Below are positions 23,891 through 35,939 of a stretch of DNA of 64,000 nt, one piece after another. Position 1 is the stretch's first letter, and each line of letters opens with the position of its first letter. The notes beneath the pieces were generated by a model. That model was not told the origin of the DNA. It did not search any database and saw only the letters and a program-made list of their open reading frames with translations. Origin of the DNA: Cymbidium sinense (Eukaryota > Streptophyta > Magnoliopsida > Asparagales > Orchidaceae); assembly GCA_021442155.1 (NCBI GenBank), contig CM038228.1, positions 9,031,179 through 9,095,178 of the forward strand, in the 5' to 3' direction. The position numbers and the translations under genes are program-made.

Positions 23891-25010
23891 GAAAATCAAG
23901 GTGATAAGCATTAGTTCCAATTTTCTTGAGAATTTTAAATGGACCACAAGCTCATGCATGTAATTTCTTATATCTAGTAGTTTGATAACTCGGTAGAATC
24001 AATACATAATCACCTTCTTTATATTCTTTCGTTGAACGATTATGATTTGCCTTAGAAGCATAATTATCATTACTTATAGTAATTTGCTTTCTTATTTCTT
24101 CATGGAGGCTTTAAAAATCTTTAGCAAGTGAGAATGTTGCATCAGAAATTACATGAGATGGTAGGTTTGCTACATCTATTGGTCATCGTGGGTTTTAACC
24201 ATAGACTATCTCAAATGGCAATTTTTTTTGTAGTTCTAGATATAGTACTATTATAGGCAAATTCAGAGGTTGGTAAATGTAAATCCTAATTTCCTAAACT
24301 TTTACCTATCAAACATCTAAGCAAATTTCCTAATGCGATTAACTACCAGTTTGTCCATCAGTTTGTGGGTGAAAGGCATAAGAGAATTTTAATTTAGTAC
24401 CTAATAATTTCCATAATATTTTTCAAAAATATGAGACAAACTTAACATCTCTGTCAAAATTAATGGTTAAAAGGAGACCATGTAGTTGCGCTATTTCCTT
24501 AAAAAATAAATTGGCTATATAAGAAGCATCATTTATTTTTGAACAAAGTAAAAAAATGAGCCATTTTTAAGAACCTATCCACTATAACAAAAATACTATC
24601 ATGTCCTCGAGCTATCTAGGTAATCTTAGAATAAAATCCATTGATAGGTCTTCCCAAGGCCTATAAGGAGCAAGGCATTATATTTTCCAGACATTTGTTT
24701 GATAATTTAGCTTTTGTTTACAAATTAAACATTGAGCCACTACTTTTTGAACATCTCGTTTTAATGAAGGCCAATAAAATCTATTTTCTAATAAACATAT
24801 GGTCTTATCCTTTCCAAAATGACCAGCTACACCTCCAGCATGTAGCTCAGTGATAAGGAATTCTCTAAGAGAAGATCGAGGAATGCATAATTATTTTCCT
24901 TTATTTAAATATCCATTTGTTATCAAGAATTTCCCTTGTAAAGTTATTAGTTTATCTAGGTGTTCAAGATAAATTAGGTGAAAGTCAGGGCACACAATAT
25001 AATCATCTTT
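23890..25010 (-). pseudogene. Integrase of chromodomain element (catalytic Glu lost)
   Basis: Minus-strand reading shows the zinc-binding part HAGGVAGHFGKDKT and CLICKQ (about 24745-24840). Then come LSMDFILRLPR (first Asp, about 24640), NFDRDVKFVSYFW (second Asp, about 24450) and KFSYAFHPQTDGQT (about 24360). The next residue should be the catalytic Glu, but two bases are missing right there, so the reading passes into GS and a stop. Further stops lie between LPR and the second Asp. The fold is recognisable but the enzyme cannot work. Confidence 0.8.
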
Positions 25011-25099
25011 AATTATATCAAATCTTGGGATTCTCAATTCTAAAGAGGAAATCATTAGGTTTACCCTGGATAAAACATCGTGCTTATTCTCAATTTCAG

Positions 25100-25480
25100 G
25101 GCTTATGCTTTAGAACAAAAGAGTAGTCTTGTAAAAATTCAACCCATTTTGTGTGACTTGACTTAATTTTGTTGAGTATTAATGAATTTTAAGGCATGGC
25201 ATGGTGAATTAAGTATAAATTCTCTATGTAAGAGATAGTGTTGCCAATGCCTTAAGGATTGAATTACAGCATAAAACTCTCTATCATAAGTGGAATATCG
25301 TTGTTTAGCTTCATTTAACTTTTCACTAAAGAATGTTATAGGATGATTCTCTTGACTTAAAATTCCACATATCCCAATTCCTGAAGCATCACATGCCACT
25401 TCAAAGGCTTTAGAAAAATCAAGAAGCCTAAGGATTGGTGCACAAGTGATAAGAACTTTAATTTGCTCTAAGGCCTTTTG
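25100..25480 (-). pseudogene. RNase H domain of chromodomain element
   Basis: Frame 25163-25399 encodes ACDASGIGICGILSQ (first catalytic Asp in the usual DASxxGxGxxL setting), PITFFSEKLNEAKQRYSTYD and REFYAVIQSLRHWQHYLL (Glu of the YDxEFYA motif). A stop follows HALKFINTQQN. Confidence 0.85.
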
Positions 25481-26520
25481 TGCATTAGAAGTCTAACAAA
25501 ATTTATCTAATTTTAGTATATCAGTTATTGGAGCAACAACTAAAATTCTTAATAAATCTCTGATAGAAAGTGGCTAAACCATGGAAGCTTCTAACTTCAA
25601 TAAAACTTTTAGGTTGTGGCCAATCTAAGATTGCTTTCACTTTAGAAGGATCAGGTTTAAGCCCGGTGGTGGATATAATAAAGCCTAAAAAATTACCTCG
25701 ACTTGCAAAAGAAACACTTTTTAAATTAATGTATAATTTCTCTTATCTAAGTAGTTCAAAGACTTTTTGTAGGTGTTGTAGATGTTCATTTTCACTTGGA
25801 CTAAAAATCAGAATATCATCAAAATACACCACCAAAAATTTACCCATATATGATTTAAGAATAGTATTCATTAATCTCATAAATGTGCTAGGAGCATTTG
25901 AAAGTCCAAAAGGCATGACAAGCCATTCATAAAGTCCATCAGGGGTCTTGAAAGTCGTCTTCCACTCATCTCCTGATCTAATCCGAATTTGATGATATCC
26001 ACTTTTTAGATCAATCTTTAAAAAAAAATTTGCTCCTGAGATTAAATCTAACATATCATCTAATCGGGGGAAACCTATATTTGATAGTAATTTTATTTAT
26101 TGCTCGACTATCAACACACATTCGCTATGTTCCATCTTTCTTTGGAGTTAATAATGCTGGGACTACACAAGGGCTAAGACTCTCTTGAATAAAACCCTTT
26201 CTTAATAATTCTTCAACTTGTCTTTTAATCACAACATGCTCGGTAGGGTTCATCCTATAATGTGGAAGATTAGGAAGTTGAGAACCGAGTAAGAACTCAA
26301 TAGCATGTTGAATGTTTCTTAGTGGAGGAAGCTCATCAGGAAGCTCATTAGGTGCAATATCATTAAAATCAGAAAGAAGAGAAGAGACCACAACAGGTAT
26401 GTGAGTCTCATTAGAGTCTGGTATGACTTCTTTTACATGTAATATGTGAAGAAGAAATGGATCAGAAAATTCTTTTCGTAAAGTGTCAAAACCTATTATT
26501 TCTATCTTTGGGGTCAAAGG
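25480..26520 (-). pseudogene. Reverse transcriptase of chromodomain element
   Basis: Catalytic box YFDD at 25816-25827 in [11 protein letters not shown]. Frame 25743-26054 also has [20 protein letters not shown] and [20 protein letters not shown]. The fingers part (26125-26517) has RQVEELLRKGFIQESLSPC and ALLTPKKDGT. A TAG replaces the Trp after KKDGT (about 26124), and bases are lost before the next block (about 26060), changing frame. Otherwise well kept. Confidence 0.9.
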
Positions 26521-26541
26521 AGAAAGAGTAGGTGTTTTAAA

Positions 26542-27141
26542 TTAAGGATCAGAAGTGATAGTGTTAGGCTTAACAGTAGAATTTTCTGTGATAATTAATT
26601 GAAGTTTGGCATTTTTCTTCAATAGAGGCTTAGGTTGCAAGTCAGAAGTTGTTTTGTGTGGTGTTATGGAGGGTATTTTTTCTACTAGATTCATTGGTAG
26701 CAGTTTAATAGTCTTATTATTATGTTTGAAAATATAAGTATTTTCCCTACCATAGTGAATAACATTCATATCATATAGCCAAGGTGGTCCTAAGAGAATA
26801 TGAGCAATATCCATAGGGAGAACATCACACCAAATTTGATCCTCATAGCTTCCTATTTTAATAGAAACTAAACATTGATTGGTGATTGGAAAAGATGTAT
26901 GATATACCCAACTAACATGAAATGGTTCATGGTGAGGTTCAGATTTTAGGTTGGATCGAGTTAAGGTATGTGTTGAAATGACATTCATAGCACTCCCTCC
27001 ATCTATAACTAAAATACATCTCTTTTTATTACACAAAACATACATGCTAAAAATGTTCTTTCTCCTCCAATCTTCTGCCTCAGTTTTTATTACAGTAAGA
27101 CATCTCATCACATTAACATGAGGGTAATCAGTTAATTCCAA
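26542..27141 (-). CDS. Protease region of chromodomain element
   Basis: Open frame of 199 codons. Residues about 43-56 read CILVIDGGSAMNVIS, the protease active site, with DGGS where DSGS or DTGA is usual, followed by IGSYEDQIWCDVLPMD and HILLGPPWLYDMNV, matching the LLGRPW flap motif. The C-terminal half is a lysine-rich linker toward RT. It is in a different frame from gag and overlaps its end by ten bases; the downstream RT fingers frame is the same frame, interrupted by stops. Confidence 0.75.
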   Translation of the reverse strand: MELTDYPHVNVMRCLTVIKTEAEDWRRKNIFSMYVLCNKKRCILVIDGGSAMNVISTHTLTRSNLKSEPHHEPFHVSWVYHTSFPITNQCLVSIKIGSYEDQIWCDVLPMDIAHILLGPPWLYDMNVIHYGRENTYIFKHNNKTIKLLPMNLVEKIPSITPHKTTSDLQPKPLLKKNAKLQLIITENSTVKPNTITSDP

Positions 27142-28258
27142 TTCTTCATCAGATAAACTTCTTCTAGATTATCATCTATTGGATTTTCAACTTCTTCTAA
27201 AAATAAGATTTGAGCTTTACATTGATTTTCCATATGACCTTTTTTATGACATTTAAAACATATTACTTCTCTAATGTTCTTAGAGCTCCCTTCAATTGAA
27301 GTTTTAGGCAAAGGGGATGGGCCATTTGGATGGGCTGGTCTAACAGTAGATTTATGGGATGAAATGGAAGGTGCTTGACTTTTAATTTTAGAGAGGAAGG
27401 CAAATTTCTTTTGTTGTTCAACCAATAATGCATAATGAAATGCTTCCTCTAAAGATTGTGGGTCAAATAATTCAACTTCATTTCTAATAATGTCTAAGTC
27501 AATAACAAATTTATTGGCTAATTGTCAATCATTATCAGCACAATCAGTTCTAAAAACTAGATCTTCAAAAGTGTTCAAGTATTCAATTACAAGATAATAA
27601 CCTTGTCTCAAAGTTAATAATTGACTATGTAGCTTCTTATCATGATGCCTAGGACAGTACTTTGCTCTTAACATTCTTTCATTTATATCCAAGTGAGGTT
27701 TGTCTTTCTTAATCTTTGTTCTGTAGCTAAAGTATTTGTTCAATAAATTTTAGCATGCCCTATCAATTTCATTTTAGCAAAAGTAATCCTTTAATCATCC
27801 ATTTTATACCAATCAAAGAAGTCATCCATTTGAACTAACCAATCGAGAAATTTATTTGGATCATGTATACCATCATAAGTTGGGGCTTCTACTTTAACTC
27901 TTTGAGATGGATCATTAGAGTCTTCTATAGTCTTAAAATAATTTTCTCCCCTTCCACCATTTCTAGCAATTGATTCTCTTCTAAGTGGTTGATTTTCTCT
28001 ATGGTTTGGATATGAATCTTCTTCATCTATCCCTATTGGCACAATTTGAGTAGGTATTAGAGGAGGAGTTGGTACTCTATTATTTTGTAGATGCACTAAA
28101 AGAGTTTGCATTTGTTATTTAAGTTCTTGCATTTGATTCTTACTTTCTTCTAATATTTGTTGAGTTTTTAATTCATTCTCTTGGATCCTAAGATCTAAGG
28201 CATCAACTAATCCAGTCAAATTTTCAACTTGATCTTGAGAGATAGATTTTAGTGCCAT
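27132..28258 (-). pseudogene. gag of chromodomain element
   Basis: Start chosen at the ATG at 28258 (MALKSISQDQVENLTGL), a coiled-coil-like N-terminus. One TAA at 28115 interrupts it in frame. Then comes PTYDGIHDPNKFLDWLVQMD (about 27815-27875), the gag core. A frameshift near 27780 leads to 27525-27743, and the zinc knuckle ICFKCHKKGHMENQCKA (C-x2-C-x4-H-x4-C, about 27215-27265) binds the RNA. The element's own leader lies upstream to the primer binding site. Confidence 0.8.
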
Positions 28259-28860
28259 GAGATTTTTTTTTTTGAAGGAAGAAAAAAAAGATATATGAAA
28301 AGGGACCAATGAAAAAAAATGAAAAAAATAATAAATAAGTATAATATAATTGTGCAATCAAAGCAAAATTTTAAGCTAAGAGAACTTCCGGTGAGGAGGG
28401 GTACAAGACCACTTAAATCCCAAGCTCTCCTTAGAAAGTTTAGGTCTTTTTAGCAAAGTTCTATTTAGCTTCCAAAATCACCAAGTTTAACACACTTATA
28501 TTATTATGCATGCATATATATATATATATATTAATGAAATGAAATAAAAATGCTCAAATTTATCAAGCCTCTTTTTTTGTTTTTAAGAAAGCAAGTTATC
28601 ATAAGTTAATCAAAAAAACTTCTAAAATTAACCATAAACAATAACAAAGATAATAAAACAAGTAATTAAATTTTGATTTGCAATAATGGGTAGGTTGCTT
28701 TAGGTGATGAACTACCTCACCAAGGTACTCTCTTAATTTTTTTCCCTTTTTTTTGGAGGGGACGGGGAGGGGGTGCGGACGTTCACACAATTGGAAATGG
28801 CTAAAATATATAATGGAGCTTACTAATTAAAATTTTATGCTATCACCATAAACTTGCAAG

Positions 28861-28908
<48 letters not shown>

Positions 28909-29047
28909 TAATATATATATTAAACTATCACATAAAAGAAAATTAATTAACTCACAAGTCCAAGAAAACTCACAAGTTTGAAGACAAGTCCAACACTTGA
29001 GTTGCTCCCTTTGTTGAAGCAAACTTTTGACCAAATTTGCTCCTTCC
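28259..29047 (-). other. Leader of chromodomain element, with AT microsatellites
   Basis: No coding sequence. Contains (AT)n at about 28511-28530 and 28863-28904 and, near 28380-28440, a block that resembles the part of the leader before gag. Short open frames here are accidental. Confidence 0.5.
28863..28904. repeat. (AT)n microsatellite
   Basis: About 21 uninterrupted AT units in the element leader. Confidence 0.95.
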
Positions 29048-29064
29048 GGGCTTTTTCGATACCA
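29048..29064 (-). other. Primer binding site, initiator-Met-like
   Basis: Minus strand TGGTATCGAAAAAGCCC starts four bases inside the LTR end. TGGTATC matches the 3' end complement of initiator tRNA-Met (TGGTATCAGAGC); the rest is diverged. Confidence 0.6.
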
Positions 29065-29068
29065 AATT

Positions 29069-29632
29069 TGATGGAGGTGGTTCTTTCTTTTGATGAGATT
29101 GAGAGAACGTGGGTATTGGAGGTGAAGGAAGAAGATATGTTAGATAACTAGCTCCCACCGGATTGCCAAGGTTTGGCCACCAAGCTCTCAAACCACAAGA
29201 ATAACTCAAAAATTTGTAATTGCCAAAAGATCTCCTTCATTCTAATAAGAGGGGCTATTTATAGCCATTACAAGCATCTTTTAAAAGAAAATAATTCAAA
29301 ACATGGAGGGAAAGGTGGGTGGCCACATTAATGTGAAGCATTAAATTGCCTCATTATTTTATGCCATCCACCCATTTCATATGCTATTATTTTATGTGGA
29401 TTCAATCACCTCACATGTCATGCTTTGAATTTTTAAATGCAAAATTTCAAACATGGAGTTTCTAGAAGAAAATTAAAAATTACATAAATAAAAAAAGATG
29501 AAATCATAAAATGGGCCTTAGCAGCTAATGGGCTAAGTCTTCTTCTTTCTTGAATTTTCTTGGGCTTTAGCTTGAGATCTTGTAAATGGGCCTTGAGCTC
29601 TAATTTGTTGATCCTCATGATGTTCTACATCA
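29069..29632 (-). repeat. 5' LTR of chromodomain element (564 bp)
   Basis: Begins TGATGGAGG and ends TACATCA on the plus strand; flanked by GAAAT at 29633-29637. Differences from the left LTR are few, so the insertion is fairly recent. TATA-like box in element sense near 29262 (plus strand ctatttatag). Confidence 0.9.
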
Positions 29633-29637
29633 GAAAT
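29633..29637. repeat. Target site duplication GAAAT (right)
   Basis: Matches 22988-22992 exactly. Confidence 0.9.
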
Positions 29638-30570
29638 CCTAAGCAAAAGAAAAAAAAAGGGAAGAAGAAACATGAAATTTTAAACAACACTTTCACAATA
29701 TCAATTAAATGTGAAAAAAATAATATTCTCTTCAGATACTTACATAGTTACATTATTCTATTGGTTGCTCTTATCTTATACCCTAAAATAAATATACTTC
29801 TAGACTTCTAATAGAAATAAAATTTAGTTCATAATAAAAAATATCTCAAGAATGAATGTGAGAAGCCTCATACACAATCATAATGACATCAATGAAAAAA
29901 TATATGAAAAAAATTTAAAAAAAAAATTAGAAGGACTCGGAGAATAATTTGGTAGTAATGAAATTCAAGCAACAGTCTAAAATTACCTCCTAGGTTGCCT
30001 TGAGCCAACCAATTGGGGAGTAATTCAACAAATATGACAATAATATGAATCTAAAGTATCAACTTTATATGATCCAAAGAAAATAATCAAAATTTGATTA
30101 ACATGAAATCAAAAGCAGAAAACTAACCCCAATTTGCTTAGACCATCCATTAAAATGTAAGCTAAAAATACTGTTGCAACATCATGGAGTACATGCATAA
30201 AGTTGTAAAAGGAAGCAAATCATATTATTTATCTCACCATAGTCCTTCTGTTAGCCCGCCACATAAATCTTAACATAAAGAATTATAGAAACATTTAAGC
30301 ATAGGCCATAGAACCATCAACACAATAGTACGATCACAGTATCATATATGAGCACCACAAGCTAGAAAGTATAATATTTTTCAAAAAGTTCAAAATATAG
30401 TTTTCATCCATCAAAGGTCTAATGGCAATTATAGAAATATGAGAAAAGATTAATTTTCCATATTAACCTGAATGATCGTCATCTTCCCTATCAATTTGAG
30501 TGGAGGTACTCATAATATTTTCATATTTTCAAGTTCAAAGTCCAGTAAATCTACAAGAAATAAATGTTTT
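29638..30570. other. AT-rich stretch next to hAT transposase
   Basis: No domain recognised on either strand. It lies downstream of the hAT transposase reading frame and may be its 3' non-coding part. No terminal inverted repeat or 8-bp duplication could be found by eye. Confidence 0.35.
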
Positions 30571-30574
30571 TAAC

Positions 30575-32560
30575 TTAGAAATATGCAATTTATGAAATAT
30601 GTAAGAAGTGGATAATTAAAACTATGTTCCAACTTCCAACCTTGGTCACCATATAACCAATCATTTGTGCATACTAGTGCCTCAATAATTTCATGTTTTA
30701 GTGCACTTCGATATTGATCAAGAATTCCTCCATTATTACTAAATGCACTTTCTAAATCAATAGTCAAAATTGGTATACACAAATCATCACAAGCCATCAT
30801 AGCAACTTTATGAAACTTATATTGGTTACCTCTCCAATAATGTAAAATATCTAGCTCAACTTTTTTGTCAATCCTATGCTCATCTAAGTAAAGTTCAAGC
30901 TCAGACTTTCTTGGCATGCTATCTTCATCCTCAAAAGAATCAAAGTCCTTATAAATTCTAAGAAATGAGATATGATAAATATTAACATAATGAAACATGT
31001 AAGATTGAATTTACTTAAAAATTATAAGTAGTACCTATAAAATTTGAGATTTAATAATCGTTGGGTTGGATGTTCTTGAACTATCACAATGTGTTGCTCA
31101 AGTTACTATTGATTTTTGTGCTAAGAAACCTTTATTATTTTAGTTTGAATAATTCTTGAACAATGATATTTTTTTCCCTCATCTTTGGAACTTCACTTTA
31201 GCAATCACCCCCATATAGTTTCTTATAACACCACTCAACAAAATTGAACTTATATATTGGATCAAGGATGACGGCTATTGCAAGAATTATACAAAAATTA
31301 TACCAATACTTTTCAAACTTTATGAGCATGTTCATTGCCATAGTTTTAATGTAGTCATGAGCGCTTGAACTTTCATATTTCAATGTTGCATATGTTGTAG
31401 AGATCCAAGGAAAGTAAAGATTTGTAGTAGGATATTTTGTGCTATAGAAACACAAGTAATCTCATAAAATAAAGCTAAGAAGTTGCATATATTCACCATT
31501 TTTCCCACTCATTATTTGAGAAAAAATTCTTGTAATTTGAGCCACCTAATTGTAAATGTAGAAAAGCATGCCTGTAATAGAAGGTACTATCAAGTATAAT
31601 AAAAGTAAAGTTCCATCTAGTAGGAACATCTTGTCTAAACCTATTCTTTTCATCATGGTAGTTTTGTCTCACTCACTCTAAAAATCTTTATTTTCTAGCT
31701 TAAGATCCCTTTACATATTTAATACTATCACGAACCTTTGAGATTGATCCATCTATCTTCTTTAAACCTTCTTGAACAATTAAATTTATAATATGTGCAC
31801 AACATCGTATGTGAAAGAATTCCCCATTACAAAGAAGGAAACCTCTTAAATTCAATAGATACATTGTTAGTAGAAGCATTATCTAAAGTAATACTGAAAA
31901 TCTTTTTTTTTTTAATTTCCCAATCATTTAAGAATGTTTGTATTGCTTCAAATAATACAAGACCATCATCTAGTGGTGGCATAAAACCAAAGTTGTTGAT
32001 TTTTTTGTAATCTCCAAGCCTGATTAATGAAATGTGCAGTCAAACTTACAAATCCATCAATGTTAATAGAAGTCCACAAATCAGATGTCAAGTAAACTCA
32101 GCTGGTTTGTTTTACTAAACATTATCTTTATTTGTCCTTTCTCTCTTAGAAATATTTTTTGCAATCATTTCTAATTGTATTTCTTGATACCAAGTGTAAG
32201 TCCTGACGAAGATAAAGTAAAGGTAATCTAAAACCAGGCCATTCAATAGATTAAAATGGTAAATCATGTATGATAATGTAAGCGGTAAGTAAATCATAGA
32301 ACTCTTGTTGGTAAAACTTAGCTTGAATCAGAGAAAGATGTACTAATTACATTGTAGAATAAGTTGTCCTATATTACATGTATCCCTCTTCTTACAAGTT
32401 TGCAAATGTCATTTTAAATTACCAGTGTTGAACTTACTATCACATATGTAACTTGCACCACACATCTTGCATTTATATCTTTATTTTCCAACATTTTCAA
32501 GTGGTAGTATATCAAAATGCGCCCATACAAATAAAATCAATCTTCTCTTCTTTCTTCATT
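30575..32560 (-). pseudogene. hAT-family transposase (decayed)
   Basis: Minus-strand domains in order. BED zinc finger near 32400-32480: KCKMCGASYICDSKF, then HLQTCKKRDT, with a TGA where Arg is expected. TSDLWTSINIDGFVSLTAHF near 32000-32080; ITLDNASTNN near 31870-31890 (catalytic Asp); HIRCCAHIINLIVQEGLKK near 31770-31810. The middle frame 31198-31455 has KFEKYWYNFCIILAIAVILD and YKFNFVEWCYKKLYG. The C-terminal dimerisation domain (30570-30998) has LELYLDEHRI, DILHYWRGNQYKFHKVAMMA and SALKHEIIEALVCTNDWL. Introns or frameshifts separate these. It resembles the Ac/ricesleeper branch. A plus-strand open frame at 31795-32010 is a shadow. Confidence 0.85.
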
Positions 32561-32579
32561 TTCAAGTGGTATGTTAAAT

Positions 32580-33204
32580 AGAGTTGATTAATTTTAATTG
32601 CAAAAGAGGTGATTTGTTGTTGTTTGATTAAATTTTAATTTTGAAAAAGGGAATCTCACTTCGCAAATTTGGGTATGCTAAGTGAGGTTTATTAAGTTTG
32701 TTTGAGAAAGGGTTTAAAATTTTTTTTGCAGAAATGATTTTGTTTTTGTTTGTTTGATTTTGATTTAAAAGAGAGATCCCTCACATAAAAAATTTCATTT
32801 TGTAAAATGGGGTTCATTAATTTTGTTTTGAAAAGACTTTTGAAGATTTTTGAAAAAGAGTTTATTTATTTTACTTTGGATTTTATTAAAATTTTATTAG
32901 ATATTGGGTGAACCTTGCTTTATCAAGCTTGTGGTAAGAGGTTCTTAATTTTAGTTGATTTATGCTTGATTATTTTTCCTTAATTAATTAATTTATTTTT
33001 TTTTTATTGGGAGACCCAATGGGGTTTTAAGACCTACTTAGAGTGAGGTCTTAAAACATAAAGGATGTTGACCACATTTGCTTAAGGATGAAATAAGAAA
33101 ACTGCTAATGGAAAGAAAGATAGTCTTGGGCTTATATAACATATAAGACCACTATCGATATTTGAAGACAACAATTGTCTACTAGAGATGGAGGGAGGAA
33201 CTAA
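32580..33204 (-). repeat. Leader fragment of a second Tat/Ogre-like element
   Basis: Related to 13.2-15.1 kb of the giant element. It keeps one hairpin unit at about 32655-32690 (CTCACTTCGCA with TGCTAAGTGAG around AATTTGGGTA). A further diverged pair is GAACCT with AGGTTC around 32910-32945. The block gagacccaatggggttttaagacc near 33010 matches 14898. The left end is abrupt where the hAT DNA begins. Confidence 0.7.
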
Positions 33205-33220
33205 CCCTAGTGGAGTCGCC
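33205..33220 (-). other. Primer binding site of second Tat/Ogre-like element
   Basis: Minus strand GGCGACTCCACTAGGG directly after the LTR end TTTTTCA. This is closer to the Ogre-type site than the one at 15086 and supports the border call there. Confidence 0.75.
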
Positions 33221-34949
33221 TGAAAAATCTGTGGTGTTTCTTTTCGGATGTGTTCAGGTGGACACCACATAGATCGTAGGGGGTACTTATTAAAGTGATT
33301 GGGTATGATATTAAAGTATGATGTACTATCTCGAAAGATAAAACATCACCCTACAATGGACCTAATCACCTGATAAGGACTCCTAAGGCATGACGGTCTT
33401 CGAATATACTAGAGATCTTTCCCCTATTTTACGTGGAAAAGTAAAACAGGGTTTATTTTAAGCCGAGTTCTTATGTTCCCTATTAAGGCAAACCTTCACA
33501 GTTAATTAAATCCTAGAAAATGAGATTTTCTAAAAATACACTCGATTAAATTAGTCAATTATTATCTCTAAAGATTTCAAGGTTAAGACTATCAATGAAT
33601 TGGTTATTTTGGAAAATCAAATGGGATTGTTCAATTTGTTTGGTTTAATTTGGCTTGGATTTGAATTTGACCCATTTGATTCATATGGGTCAAATGGGCT
33701 AAGTGATCATTTGACCAAATTGACCAAATTAGCTTGGGTTAGGTAGTTTATGTTCAATTGATCATTTGAAAATGATTGTAAGCTTTGATTTCAATCAATT
33801 CGGATTTAGGAATGATTTAGACCCATTTGACCCTTTAGGTCAATTTAGGCTAAATGGGTCAATTGGGTTCAATTGGTTAAATTGGATTCAATCAAGGCTT
33901 TGATCATATTCAATAATCAATTTGGAGTGAATTTAAATCAATGGTTTGGATCAATTTGGATTAGATTTTGATTTGACCTAATTTGGCCTTTTAGGTCAAA
34001 TTAGGTTAACTTGGGTCAAAGGGCCAATTGGGTTTGGTTTGGCTTAATCGATGGTCAAGTCATATTCAAGGATTGATTTGAAGTTGGTATGAAGCATTGG
34101 CTTAAATTAATTTTGTTTGTAATGAGATTTGATTTGATTTGGTTAATGTAGGTTAATTGGGTCAATTTGATCAAATGACTAAAATGACTCAATTGATTGC
34201 AATTGATCAATCAAAGATGATCAACAATCATTGTAGAAGATTTTGAGTGATTTAGTTCAATCCAATTTGGGTTGGATTGAGATTTGGTTCAAAAGGGTCC
34301 TTTAGGTCACTTTGGTTCAAGTGAGCCTAATGGGTCAATTGAATCGATTTCGGGTTGAATTGAGTTGAGTTGAGTTTGATATTTGATTTGAGATTGATTG
34401 ATAGCTTTGATTGTAGTTAGTTTGGGTTTAATTGGATTTTGGCTCATTTGGATATTTTAGGTCAAATGGGCTAGGTTAAGTTGATTGAATTAATTTTGGC
34501 TTGATTGGTTTGATTGTAGTTTTGGTATGGTTTGGAATGATAATTGAAGAATTGAAGTGGTTTTGAGAAAATCAATTGAGTTTGGTTTGATTGAAGGAAT
34601 TTGGTTAAGTCCATAGGATTGAATGATGGGCTTAGGTTTAGATCATTTGAATTTAATTTTGGTTTAAAGTTTCAATTTGAGTGGGATTCAATTGATATTA
34701 GTTTGATTTGAGGTTTGGTTTAACAAAGCGGATGGGCATGAGTCATGGGTTAGGCCATAGGGTAGGTAGGTTTCCTTAGTCTTAAGTCATATCCTAATCT
34801 TATGGCAAATCCTCCTAAGTCTTGTAGTTTGAGTTAAGTGTTCACTCAGTCATTAGAAGTTTCCTATGACTAAAGAGATATTAGTATCTAGAAGACTCCT
34901 AGATCTAAGATGGGAAGATTGAATCCTCACTCCAAAAGTGAGGTCAATA
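33221..34949 (-). repeat. 5' LTR of second Tat/Ogre-like element (1.73 kb)
   Basis: Starts TGAAAAATCTGTGG after the primer site and ends at the motif tgaggtcaata, matching the outer end of the giant LTR. The first 420 bases match 15104-15510. The rest matches, loosely, the GGTCAA-rich and later parts of 20436-22801. The LTR therefore either lost about 5 kb or the giant element gained it. Many GGTCAA/TTGACC motifs persist at 33660-34350. Confidence 0.7.
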
Positions 34950-35930
34950 ACTGTATTGAATGGAGATTTCAACCGGAGGGGATATCACCATCAAATTATA
35001 TTCAAAATTTAATGTCAAATCAGATAAATTTAAATTTCATACAAATACAAAAATTATAAAAGAAGCTTAATTTAAATGTTTAAATGAAAATCATCAATCT
35101 AAAAATTTTAAAAAAATCCAATCCATCCACCTTTCACAACCGTTTATCGAAAGCGACAAATTAAAGAAATTTTAGCTCATAAAAGAGCTAACCTCAAGTC
35201 AAGTGTATTACTAAGTTCACTCTCAATCAATCTCATGCTAGTAGAGATGTGGCCAATGTCTTATGTCTACGTGGTTTGGCCAGTAGACTCCACATATTAT
35301 GCGGTTATGACCAGAGTCTTCTGACTGGGTAATTTGTCGCCAAATGACACAATTATATTACCATCATGATAATAGTGTATGCTCCTCAATGACTCTATCC
35401 TTTGAGTTGTGAACATAGGGTACATTTGATAGGGCAAAAAGCCATATGTTAGCTAAGGAAGACTTAATATTATTTCCATAGATGAACACCATCCCAAGTT
35501 AACAAAGTTCCTTTGGGCGACGCAACATATAGTTGCTGACAAGGATCATTGGGTCAGGATGGGTCGACTACCTCCTCTAACTAAGTAGACCAAAGACCAT
35601 GATAGCCTGGGATGACAGAACTATGAGATCTTAATTGGGCACATTATCATTCTCCCAACCATGCACTTTAAGTTAAATGATGATTAATTTTATAAATTTT
35701 AAAACTCTACATGTTGCTACTATACACTACACATTTAGCGATATAATGACTAGCCTTAATCGAAAGTTCTCTCTCAGCATTGGGAGAGATAATTAACTAT
35801 AGGTGTTTGCACTTATAAGAAAACTGGAACCATATCTAAAGTCCTCACATAATGAGGATGAAATCTTTGGGTAGTGTCTTATCTACCATTCTATGTACCT
35901 TCTGAAAATTTGACCGACATTTAATCAAAC
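34950..35930. other. No recognised feature
   Basis: Between the second Tat/Ogre-like LTR and a gag fragment. I see no coding sequence or repeat structure; AT content is moderate. It may be the body of another decayed repeat. Confidence 0.3.
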
Positions 35931-35939
35931 CGTCTTCAT

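Larger units (their letters stand above)
22993..29632 (-). mobile_element. Complete chromodomain Ty3/gypsy element (6.64 kb)
   Basis: Two similar LTRs (22993-23553 and 29069-29632) with the inverted ends TGATG and CATCA enclose gag, protease, RT, RNase H, integrase and chromodomain in minus-strand order. GAAAT is repeated at 22988-22992 and 29633-29637 as a 5-bp target duplication, so both ends are exact. A Met-type primer binding site and a polypurine tract are in place. Stops, frameshifts and loss of an integrase catalytic residue make it non-autonomous. LTR termini and the chromodomain frame running into the 3' LTR resemble the CRM (centromeric) chromoviruses, but the lineage needs a tree. 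Confidence 0.92.

Noticed and set aside
33221..34949. Solo LTR
   Set aside because: A primer binding site and leader sequence lie directly inside it, so this is a truncated 5' end of an element and not a solo LTR.
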